A stretch of DNA of 64,000 bases, from contig CAWFTG010000002.1 of assembly GCA_963818695.1 (NCBI GenBank), positions 1 to 64,000 of the forward strand, in the 5' to 3' direction. The notes under the pieces were generated by a model. It did not search any database, was not told the origin of the DNA, and was given only the letters and a program-made list of their open reading frames with translations. The stretch's first letter is position 1. The number at the start of each line of letters is the position of its first letter. This document shows positions 8,708-16,029 of this stretch, one piece after another. Position numbers and translations under genes: made by a program. This stretch comes from AP-15 sp963818695 (GTDB lineage Bacteria > Pseudomonadota > Alphaproteobacteria > ATCC43930 > CGMCC-115725).

Positions 8708-9364
8708 ATGAGCGAGCGGCGCGGCGGAGCGGCGCTCCCCGCCATTCTCCCGATCTTTCCGTTGACCGGCGTTCTGCTGCTCCCCCGCGGCCGGCTGCCT
8801 CTGAACATCTTCGAGCCGCGCTATCTGGCGATGACGCGCGACGCGCTCGCCGGCGAACGCCTGATCGGCATGGTACAGCCGAGCGGTCCAGCCACGTCGG
8901 GTCGCAATCCGCCGGTTTATCCGACGGGCTGCGCCGGCCGCATCACTTCGTTTTCCGAGACCGAGGACGGACGCTTTCTGATCAGCCTGACGGGCACCTC
9001 TCGTTTCCGGATCCGCGAAGAGCTGCCATTGCTAGAGGGCTATCGCCGCGTTGTCCCGGACTGGCACGAGTTTGCCCGGGATGTCGAGGGCGAGGAGATG
9101 CCCGAGTTTGACCGCGAGCGGCTTCTGCGCGGGCTGAGGGCCTATTTTCAGCAGCACCAGATCTCGGCCGATTGGGATTCGATCACCTCGGTGGCGGGCG
9201 AGCGGCTCGTCAGCTCGATTGCGATGATCTGCCCTTTCGATCCGAGCGAGAAGCAGGCACTGCTCGAAGCCCCCGATCTCGCCGAACGCGCGCGCCTGCT
9301 GACCGCGATTGTGGAGATGGCGGTAATGCAGCGCCCGAGCGAGGGCACCGGCGCCCGCCACTAG
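8708..9364 (+). CDS. LON substrate-binding domain protein
   Basis: A 218-residue protein consisting only of the N-terminal substrate-binding domain of Lon protease, without ATPase or peptidase domains. The opening IFPLTGVLLLPRGRLPLNIF then EPRYLAMTRDAL is the diagnostic Lon-N start, with VYPTGCAGRITSFSETEDGR and FLISLTGTSRFRI further in. Function of the free-standing form is unknown; a role in substrate recognition is only inferred. It sits between cnoX and a Trm112-like gene, an arrangement common in Alphaproteobacteria. Confidence 0.88.
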   Translation: MSERRGGAALPAILPIFPLTGVLLLPRGRLPLNIFEPRYLAMTRDALAGERLIGMVQPSGPATSGRNPPVYPTGCAGRITSFSETEDGRFLISLTGTSRFRIREELPLLEGYRRVVPDWHEFARDVEGEEMPEFDRERLLRGLRAYFQQHQISADWDSITSVAGERLVSSIAMICPFDPSEKQALLEAPDLAERARLLTAIVEMAVMQRPSEGTGARH

Positions 9365-9389
9365 GTTTTGTCTGATACCGAGGGAACGG

Positions 9390-9608
9390 ATGGAAGGAAC
9401 ACCGGAAATCGACCCGAAGCTGCTGGAGATTCTCGTCTGTCCATTGACCAAAGCGCCGTTGCGCTACGATCGCGATGCCCAGGAGCTGATCAGCGAAGAG
9501 GCGGGGCTGGCCTACCCGATCCGCGACGGGATCCCGATTATGCTCGTCGACGAGGCGCGCGCGCTGCGCGACGACGAGACCGAGACCAAGCGCCTGCCAT
9601 CGCCCTGA
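9390..9608 (+). CDS. Trm112-like (UPF0434) small protein
   Basis: A 72-residue cytoplasmic protein with the Trm112 fold: DPKLLEILVCPLTKAPLRYD at residues 6-25, then SEEAGLAYPIRDGIPIMLVD. Bacterial members often keep only some of the zinc cysteines; here a single cysteine (VCPLT) remains and the usual CP..CK pair is reduced. Eukaryotic Trm112 activates methyltransferases; the role of the bacterial protein is not settled. It lies in a run of four same-strand genes from cnoX. Confidence 0.85.
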   Translation: MEGTPEIDPKLLEILVCPLTKAPLRYDRDAQELISEEAGLAYPIRDGIPIMLVDEARALRDDETETKRLPSP

Positions 9609-9615
9609 GGTTCAG

Positions 9616-9988
9616 GTGAGCGCGGGCGGGACAGCGCGCTGGCCGCTTGAGCTGCGGTTGAAACGAGCGGAAAAGCTGCTCGAGGTCGCGTTCGACGACG
9701 GCAGCCGATTTCTCTCTTCCCGCCGAATACCTGCGCGTCGAGAGCCCCTCCGCCGAGGTTCAAGGGCACGGTCCGGGACAAAAGACATTGGTCCATGGCC
9801 GTGCCCATGTCGGGATCATGGCGCTGGAGCCGGTCGGCAATTACGCCGTCCGGATTAAATTCGACGATTTGCACGATACCGGCATTTATTCGTGGAATTA
9901 CCTCTACCAGCTCGGCGTCGAGCACGAAAAGCGCTGGCGCGAGTATCTCGACGCTTTGGCCGCGAACGGCGTGAGCCGGGAACCCTGA
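9616..9988 (+). CDS. DUF971 protein (GBBH-like N-terminal domain), frameshifted
   Basis: About 123 residues after repair. The GTG at 9616 begins MSAGGTARWPLELRLKRAEK, then LLEVAFDDGSRF. Removing one T from the TTT near 9710 joins this to SLPAEYLRVESPSAEVQGHG, VGIMALEPVGNYAVRIKFD, DLHDTGIYSWNYLYQLG and the end at 9988. These are the conserved blocks of DUF971, a domain found in gamma-butyrobetaine hydroxylases and as small proteins near mrp/apbC genes; an Fe-S related role is suspected but not shown. It starts 7 bases after the Trm112-like gene, so it closes that operon. Confidence 0.8.
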
Positions 9989-10002
9989 ACGGATTGACCC
10001 AG

Positions 10003-10033
10003 TGTCATCGCGAGGCGCGCGACGAAGCAATCC
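10003..10033. repeat. Dispersed-repeat half site (TCATCGCGAGG...CGACGAAGCAATCC)
   Basis: Just after the DUF971 stop lies the pattern TCATCGCGAGG followed by CGACGAAGCAATCCC. This closely matches the widespread bacterial intergenic repeat with the core 'CATTGCGAGG..CGAAGCAATC'. Only one copy is in the window, so repetition within this genome is an inference. Confidence 0.45.
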
Positions 10034-10131
10034 CGAGCCGACGAGCGCTGAGCGGCCCGAGATCGCTCTCTCCGCTTGCGATAACGAATGGAGCTGACGG
10101 TTCGATGCGATCGGCCCCGCTGTGAGCTACT

Positions 10132-11346
10132 CTAAAGGGGCTCGCCGCGGACGAGGCGCGGCAGGTCCCCGACAATGCCCATCGCGTCACGCATCAAGAG
10201 GCGTTTGAGCGGCGGGAACCGACTTACCGCGGCGAGGCCGAGATCGCGAGCGAGCTGGAGCGGCGGGAGCGAATTCGAGAATAACCGGTTGAGGCCGTCG
10301 GTGACCATGGCGAGCGCCAGCGCATCGAAGCGGCGCCATTGCTGGTAACGCAGCAGCACTGACTCGTTTCCGATGTCAAGACCCAAGCGCCGCGCATCGA
10401 TTACCAGCTCGGCGAGTGCGGCGACGTCGCGTATGCCGAGATTGAGCCCCTGGCCGGCGATCGGGTGGATCGTATGAGCCGCCTCGCCGACGAGTGCCAG
10501 CCGGGGTGCGGCGTAGCTTTCGGCCAGCAGCAGCGTAAGGGGGTAGGTCCAGCGCGGCCCGATCGGCTCGACGGCCCCGAGGAAATCACCGAAACGCCCC
10601 GCCAGCTCCGCCGCAAAACCCGCGTTCGAGAGGTTGACGAGGCGCGACGCGAGCTCCGCCCGTTCCGTCCAGACAATCGAGGACCGGCTGCCGGTCATCG
10701 GCAGAATGGCGAACGGACCCGCGGACATGAAATGCTCGACCGCGATGCCATGGTGCGGGCGCTGGTGCCGCACAGTCGTCACGATGCCGGTCTGGGGATA
10801 TCGCCATTCGACCGTTTGGATTCCCGCGGCGCGCCGTAGCGGAGATTCTCGGCCATCGGCGGCCGCGACGAGCCGGGCTCGGATTTGCCTGCCGTCCGAA
10901 AGCGCTGCGGTCGTGCCGAATGCCGTGGTCGAGACCGAGTCCACGGCTAGCGGCGCCAGAAACAGCAGATTCGGGATCGATCTGGCGCGATCGGTCAGGA
11001 CGCGCCTGAGAATGCGGTTTTCGACGATGTAACCAAGCGGGGCGCCGGTGCCGAGTTCGCGATGGTCGTAATGAAGGAATAGTGGCGACTCACCGTCGGC
11101 GACCCGGATCTCGAGTATCGGCTCGGCGTCGGAAGCGATTTCCGGCCACACCCCGATCGCGTCCAAGACCTTGTGTGAACCGTAGCCGATCGCCGAGCTG
11201 CGCCCGTCAAAATCATCGGCGAGCAACGCCGCGGGATCCTGCCGATCGACAATCGAGGTCTTCAGCCCTGCACCGGCGCAAGCAGCCCCGAGCAGCAGCC
11301 CGGTAAGCCCACCGCCGGAGATCAGAAGCTCGACGTCATCGCTCAC
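10132..11346 (-). CDS. FAD-dependent hydroxylase of UbiH/UbiF/COQ6 family
   Basis: A class A flavoprotein monooxygenase of 404 residues, most likely a ring hydroxylase of ubiquinone synthesis. The GTG at 11346 is chosen because the dinucleotide-binding strand VELLISGGGLTGLLLGAACA then sits at residues 5-24, the usual distance; the frame is open further upstream without family sequence. The second FAD motif, GEAAHTIHPIAGQGLNLG, is at 287-304. LVAAADGRESPLRRAAGI is the DG motif. It is the second gene of a minus-strand pair, two bases after the cupin gene. Which ring position it hydroxylates cannot be told from sequence. Confidence 0.85.
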   Translation of the reverse strand: MSDDVELLISGGGLTGLLLGAACAGAGLKTSIVDRQDPAALLADDFDGRSSAIGYGSHKVLDAIGVWPEIASDAEPILEIRVADGESPLFLHYDHRELGTGAPLGYIVENRILRRVLTDRARSIPNLLFLAPLAVDSVSTTAFGTTAALSDGRQIRARLVAAADGRESPLRRAAGIQTVEWRYPQTGIVTTVRHQRPHHGIAVEHFMSAGPFAILPMTGSRSSIVWTERAELASRLVNLSNAGFAAELAGRFGDFLGAVEPIGPRWTYPLTLLLAESYAAPRLALVGEAAHTIHPIAGQGLNLGIRDVAALAELVIDARRLGLDIGNESVLLRYQQWRRFDALALAMVTDGLNRLFSNSLPPLQLARDLGLAAVSRFPPLKRLLMRDAMGIVGDLPRLVRGEPL

Positions 11347-11348
11347 GG

Positions 11349-11825
11349 CTAACCCTGTGCAAGGAGCACCTTGTCGCCGACGGTGACCGGCTTTGCCGCG
11401 ATCAGTACGAAAGCGATCACGCAAGGCTCGGTTCCGCGATTGACCCAATTGTGGATCGTCCCGCGCTGTACCAGCACGTCGCCGGCCCTAAGGTGGACTG
11501 TCCTATCGTCGAGCTCCATGTCCACCTCCCCCGACATCACGACGGCGTAATCGATCGAGTCGGTGCGATGGTTGCGCGGCGTGACCCCCGGCGCTAGTTC
11601 GAGAATGCGAAAGACGGTGCCGTCGTCGAGCGTCGTACCCGTTTTGCGCAGCCCGGCGTCCTCCTCGCCGGTGTTGTCGACCGGAAAACCCTCGGTCGTC
11701 CACACGACGCAAGCTGTGGCGCCCGGACGGGACGAGACGAGGTTTTTCGCAATCTCGTCGATCTTGACGACGGCGCGCCCGGATGCGTCGTGGCCGGTAA
11801 CTACACGGCGGATCTGCAGTGCCAT
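11349..11825 (-). CDS. Cupin-domain protein
   Basis: A 158-residue single-domain cupin. The first metal-binding motif is seen in TPRNHRTDSIDYAVVMSGEV, and the second in LRAGDVLVQRGTIHNWVNRG, where HNW gives the last histidine. Such proteins bind a metal and act as small dioxygenases, isomerases or regulators; no substrate can be assigned. The ATG at 11825 is preferred over the TTG one codon upstream. It is adjacent and co-directional to the UbiH-like gene and divergent from the reductase gene at 11906, so promoters of both lie in the 80 bases between. Confidence 0.75.
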   Translation of the reverse strand: MALQIRRVVTGHDASGRAVVKIDEIAKNLVSSRPGATACVVWTTEGFPVDNTGEEDAGLRKTGTTLDDGTVFRILELAPGVTPRNHRTDSIDYAVVMSGEVDMELDDRTVHLRAGDVLVQRGTIHNWVNRGTEPCVIAFVLIAAKPVTVGDKVLLAQG

Positions 11826-11905
11826 CAATCGCCTCCTTGGTTGAGTTCCTCGCGGTCGGCACGATCTTTCCCCAAGAGCGGCAAAATCTGCAACAATCCT
11901 GGCCC

Positions 11906-12846
11906 ATGCAGCTGCGCGTCCGGTCGATCACCTATCTCGCCGAAGCCACCAACGGCTATGAGCTGGTCGACCCGCGCGGCCGCGACCTGCCGCGCTTTGC
12001 GCCCGGTGCCCATGTCGAGCTGCGGGCCGGCGGTTTTTTGCGGCAGTATTCGTTGTGGAACGACCCTGCCGAGCGGCGGCGCTATTGTATCGCGGTGTTG
12101 CGCGAAAGCGCGAGTCGCGGGGGCTCGCGCCATCTGCACGAGCATGTCCGGGCCGGCGATGTCCTCGAGGTGTCGGTCCCGCGCAACAATTTCCCGCTCG
12201 ACCCGGCAGGCGAACGGCATCTCTTGATCGCGGGTGGCATCGGCATCGCACCGATCATGTCGATGGTCACGGAATTGCGGCGGCGCCGCGCCGAATTCAT
12301 GGTCCATTACTGCGCCCGCGCGGCCGAGAGGACCGCGTTCCGCCGCGAGCTGGCCCCGCTCGCCGCCGAAGGGCGCCTGCGCTTCCACCATGATGGCGGC
12401 GATCCGGCGCAGGGTCTCGACATCGAGGCAACGCTTGCGCGAAGCGCGTCCGGGAACTCATCTCTATCTTTGCGGACCGGCGCCGTTGATGGCGGCGGCA
12501 ACGGCAGGCGGCGCGCAACTGGCCGGCGGGCACCGTTCATTGCGAATACTTCACCGGTGTGCCTGAACCGGCGGCCACCGAGGACCGCCCATTTCGCGTC
12601 CAGCTCGCAAAGACGGGCGGCGATTACGAAGTCGGCTCCGGCGAGACGATCTCCGAGGTTCTACAGCGTCACGGCGTCGCCGTCAGAACCTCTTGCGAAC
12701 TCGGCTATTGCGGGACTTGCCTGACACCTTATCTCGCCGGCGAGCCGGACCATCGCGACCAGGTACTCGAGGAAAACGGGCGTCGGCGCTATGTGCTGAT
12801 CTGCTGCTCGCGGGCGAAGACCCCGGTCCTCGTTTTGGATTTATAG
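11906..12846 (+). CDS. Phthalate-dioxygenase-reductase-type oxidoreductase (FNR-like + 2Fe-2S), two frameshifts
   Basis: About 313 residues after repair. The flavin domain reads FAPGAHVELRAGGFLRQYSL and SASRGGSRHLHEHVRAGDVL. The nucleotide-binding domain has HLLIAGGIGIAPIMSMVTEL. One extra T near 12438 (ACGCTTGCG for ACGCTGCG) shifts the frame; the true frame gives EARPGTHLYLCGPAPLMAAA. An extra G near 12508 shifts again, then NWPAGTVHCEYFTGVPEP leads to a plant-type ferredoxin domain with CELGYCGTC and a last ligand in VLICCSRAK. This order is that of reductases feeding Rieske oxygenases (VanB/PDR type). No oxygenase gene is adjacent, so the partner is unknown. Confidence 0.82.
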
Positions 12847-12853
12847 GAGCAAG

Positions 12854-13669
12854 TCAGCTCGCTCTTTCGAGCACCGCGTTGAACAACCTGACCCTGTCCT
12901 CCTGGTAATTGCGCGCCGAATTGCGCGCGATCGCCGCCCAATCGGGTCCGACCAGCAAATGTATCCCGAGTGGCGGCGGCGCCCCCTCGGCCGCGCGCCT
13001 CCAGGATTGGGAGGATGTTTGCGTGGTGTCCTGCCAGGTGACGACGCGAAAGCCGGCGGCTTCGAGCTTGGCGCGCGTGGCCTCCGCGGTCAGCAGAAAG
13101 CTGATGCTCGCCTCTGCCGCCCAGGGCACCGGGTAATACGGGGTCCCGCCGGGGCCGGCGACCACTTCCTGCAGCGCCAGCCGGCCTCCAGGTTTGAGGA
13201 CGCGGTGCATCTCGGAATAGAGCCGATCGCGATCGGCGATGTTCATCGAGGCGTTCTGCGACCACACGACGTCAAAGCTCGTGTCCTCGAACGGCAGATC
13301 CAGCGCATTGCCCTGGCGATAGTCGACCTTGTCCGTCAATCCGGTGAGGCGGGTCAGCATCTCGGCCACGCGGCAGAATTCTGCGGTCAGATCGATGCCG
13401 GTGACCCGGCAGTCATAGCGGCTGGCGAGAAAACGCGACGGCCCGCCAATTCCGGAACCGATGTCCAGCACCCGCTCGCCTCCCCGGAAGCCGAGGAGAT
13501 CCGCCAGCCTGATCGTCGCCTGCCGCTGTCCGCCATGAAACTCGTCGACCGGAGCGAGGTCGTCCGGCGTCAGATGGTCGATATCCTTCCCGGCCTGCTT
13601 CAGCGCCGCAAGGATGACGTCGCCGAGGTCCTGACGGGTATAGTGAGTTTCGACGGGATTTCCCGACAA
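12854..13669 (-). CDS. SAM-dependent methyltransferase, UbiE/sarcosine-dimethylglycine type
   Basis: A class I methyltransferase of 271 residues. Motif I GERVLDIGSGIGGPSRFLAS lies at residues 64-83, motif II-like CRVTGIDLTAEF after it, and VDYRQGNALDLPFEDTSFDV with WSQNASMNIADR leads into HRVLKPGGRLALQEV. The WSQNASMNI segment and long N-terminal extension resemble sterol-C24/glycine-sarcosine methyltransferase relatives rather than ubiquinone UbiE. Convergent with the reductase gene, 7 bases apart. The methyl acceptor is not inferable. Confidence 0.82.
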   Translation of the reverse strand: MSGNPVETHYTRQDLGDVILAALKQAGKDIDHLTPDDLAPVDEFHGGQRQATIRLADLLGFRGGERVLDIGSGIGGPSRFLASRYDCRVTGIDLTAEFCRVAEMLTRLTGLTDKVDYRQGNALDLPFEDTSFDVVWSQNASMNIADRDRLYSEMHRVLKPGGRLALQEVVAGPGGTPYYPVPWAAEASISFLLTAEATRAKLEAAGFRVVTWQDTTQTSSQSWRRAAEGAPPPLGIHLLVGPDWAAIARNSARNYQEDRVRLFNAVLERAS

Positions 13670-14114
13670 TAACGCCTCCTGTTGCCGCTCTATTGGCTGA
13701 TCATGCGCGAAGTATCAGCCAGCAAGGGCCAGCTCACCCGCAGAAATCCTCAGTTCTAGCGATTATGTTCGCTGTTGTCGCTGGCTGTTCCTTCGCTGTT
13801 TTCTGGCTGTTTTCGCCAGGCGCTTAGGATGATACAGATGATTCAGTGCAATGCGCCTGTCCTCGTTTTCCTGGCGAAGGCCGGGACCCATTTCTGCCAT
13901 CGGCACCGGCCTTCGCCTGTGTGACAGGATTTTGATGTGAGCCTTGTTCCGCGCTTGCTGAGTGAATTTTCCGTATGGGGCTGAACTCTAGTCTTAAGAG
14001 CAATCAAAATAGATCATCGCAAATGGCTTATGCACGAATTTCCGGCCGATCCAGATTTAGTGTACAAAACAGGAACTCAAGTGTAAGCTGCTCATCGGTG
14101 TCGGAAGAGCAGGG
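13670..14114. other. Intergenic region upstream of IS1595-type transposase
   Basis: No gene seen. It holds the promoter side of the methyltransferase gene, the inverted repeat at 13873-13917, and presumably the left end of the insertion sequence. A GGGGCT at 13977 faces an AGCCCC at 15077-15082 just past the transposase stop, but the match ends after six bases, so I do not call IS ends. Confidence 0.5.
13873..13917. repeat. Perfect 12-bp inverted repeat, REP-like
   Basis: GGCGAAGGCCGG at 13873-13884 is mirrored by CCGGCCTTCGCC at 13906-13917 across a 21-base loop. The arm shares the GGCGAAxGCCGG core with the hairpin inside the transposase at 14421-14438, suggesting one repeat family. Confidence 0.6.
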
Positions 14115-15078
14115 GTGAGTGTCGTGTCTGGATCTGAGGGACGGTTTCCGAGGTCGTTGCTCGAGTTTCAGGGCCGCTTTGCGACGGAAAGCGCGTGCGC
14201 GGAGTACCTCTTCGAGCGCCGTTGGCCAGAAGGGTTTGTCTGCCCGGGTTGCGGCGGGGGTCGGGCTTGGCTGCTGAAGACCAAAGCCTTCACCTATGAA
14301 TGCGCCGATTGCCGGCGGCAGACCTCGGTGACCGCCGGCACGATCATGCATGCCAGCAAGCTGCCGCTGACGATGTGGTTCTGGGCGGCGTTTCTGATGG
14401 CGACGCACTCCAACAGCCTGCCCCGGCGAAAGCCGGGGGCATCTCGGCGCTGCAACTGCAGAGCCAGCTGAGCCTGGGTTCGTATCGCACCGCCTGGATG
14501 TTGGCCGCCAAGCTGGGCGCGCCATGGTCAACCCCGAGCGCGAGCCGCTCAGCGGCGTGGTCGAGGCCGACGAGACGATCATCCCGTTCCGCACCAAGAA
14601 CGACCCGGTCGTCGTGCCCGCCGGCCGCAGCGGGGTCGGCAAGATGCTGGTCGCCGGCGCGGTCGAAATCGCCGGCGGCAAGCCGCGGCGCGCCCGGCTC
14701 AAGGTGATCGACGGCTTTGGCAAGCCGGAACTTCATGCCTTCGTGCTCGGCGCTGTCGCCCCGCAAACCCAGCTGGTCACCGACGACTGGCCCTCCTACC
14801 AGGATCTTCCCGGTGTCCGGCACAACGCGATCACCCTCGGCCCGATGGCGGCGCACGTCGCGCTGCCCTGGATCCATCGGCTGTTTTCAAACCTCAAGCG
14901 TTGGGGCCTGGGCGTCTACCACGGCCTGCGGAAAACCAACCTCCAGCACTACCTCGACGAGTTCGTCTTCCGCTTCAATCGGCGGCGAACACGGCATGCC
15001 GCCTTCGATACCCTGCTCGGCATCGGCGCCCGCACAACTCCGGCCCCCTACCGCGTCCTGATCCGCAAAGCGGCATAG
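14115..15078 (+). pseudogene. IS1595-family transposase, broken
   Basis: DDE-type transposase of the IS1595/IS1016 group. The N-terminal zinc ribbon is visible as GFVCPGCGGGRAW and YECADCRRQTSVTAGT. It is followed by LPLTMWFWAAFLMATHSN and, in another frame, GISALQLQSQLSLGSYRTAW. A third frame from about 14518 gives MVNPEREPLSGVVEADETII, the first catalytic acid region, then LVTDDWPSY (second Asp) and the terminal HYLDEFVFRFNRRRTRHAAF. The breaks are a 23-base palindromic insertion at 14415-14437 and one missing base near 14520. It starts at a GTG. Terminal repeats not resolved. Confidence 0.85.
14415..14438. repeat. REP-like hairpin inserted within transposase
   Basis: CCCCGGC-GAAA-GCCGGGG at 14421-14438 is a perfect 7-bp stem with a GAAA loop. 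It lies exactly between the codons for ATHSN and GISALQ, which are contiguous in IS1595 transposases. The extra DNA is 23 bases (14415-14437); one more G would make it an in-frame 8-codon insertion reading SLPRRKPG. Confidence 0.65.
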
Positions 15079-15107
15079 CCCCACAACATTTAGAGCCACC
15101 GGAGCCT

Positions 15108-15917
15108 CGTGCAGAAGCCATCCCTTGGAAACCGGGACCTGGTTGGAACGGCAAGCTGATCGTTACATTCGGCTGCTGCGGCTCTGCACAGTATAATCAG
15201 GGCGTCATCAGCTCCGATGCGATATTGAGCAATACGGAACTGTCGCGCGGCTTTGCTTTCGCCAATTCGACCGAGCTGTTCAACCAGCAGCACGCCAACG
15301 CCCATTTACAGGGGGAAACCCTGATGATGCTGAAGGACTATTTCATCAAGAACTATGGTGTGCCGATATGGACCGCGGGAACCGGCGGCTCGGCGGCGCA
15401 ATTCACCAATACCTGGTCACGCAGCTGTATCCGGGTCTCTTCGACGGCATCCAGCCGAGCATCTCGTTCCCCGAGACATTGATGCCTGCGATATGGGAAT
15501 GCCGGTTGCTCGATCGGGTTTACGCTATGGATCCTGTTACCTGGACCACGACGAAGCAAGGTCCCCGAGCCACTCTCACCGGACAAAGTCATCGCCCACA
15601 AGCCGAGCGATGCCGTGGACACCCGTTGGGACCTCGGCGGCAACAAGATCGTCGAACCGGCGACAAGAGATCCCAATTCGCAATGCAATCTCCTCTATCC
15701 TTGCTTCAGCCAGCCGCAGCTCGAAGCCGGCCAGGCATTGACCCGCGATGTTTTAAAATGCGCGCTGAAGCAGATAAAATTCGCGGACTACAACATCACG
15801 ATCACCCCGGCGGAGCAAAGCCAGCTGCTCAGCATTTTCCCGAACGGCGTTTGCGATTACACGCAGCCCGGCATCGGCCCGCAGCCACTGCTGGGTACGT
15901 ACTTGCTTGTCGATTGA
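15108..15917 (+). pseudogene. DUF6351 family protein, 5'-truncated and frameshifted
   Basis: Remnant of a large secreted hydrolase-like protein of unknown role. The preserved part begins PGWNGKLIVTFGCCG, matching the WNGKLxxxFGG block normally far from the N-terminus, then SRGFAFANSTELFNQQHANA and IWTAGTGGS. After a lost G near 15392 it continues GAIHQYLVTQLYPGLFDG. After an extra G near 15561 it reads PEPLSPDKVIAHKPSDAVDT and ends in the typical IFPNGVCDYTQPGIGPQPLL. The N-terminal half is absent, replaced by the transposase region whose stop is about 30 bases upstream. Clearly non-functional. Confidence 0.7.
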
Positions 15918-16003
15918 GCAGCATCGTCTCTCCGGTTATCAGCAAGCGTAGGGCGGATGCAATCCGCCATCTTGGCGATTGGCTAGCGAATACCGCTCTT
16001 ATG

Positions 16004-16023
16004 GGGGCCCTCCGAGCGGCCCC
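16004..16023 (-). terminator. Possible hairpin after aconitase gene
   Basis: GGGGCC and GGCCCC form a 6-bp stem with an 8-base loop starting 6 bases after the aconitase stop on the minus strand. No T-run follows, so it is at best a weak or Rho-assisted end. Confidence 0.3.
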
Positions 16024-16029
16024 TCGGTC

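Noticed and set aside
13977..15082. GGGGCT/AGCCCC as terminal inverted repeats of the IS1595 element
   Set aside because: Only six bases match and the right one would end four bases after the transposase stop; not enough to call IS ends.
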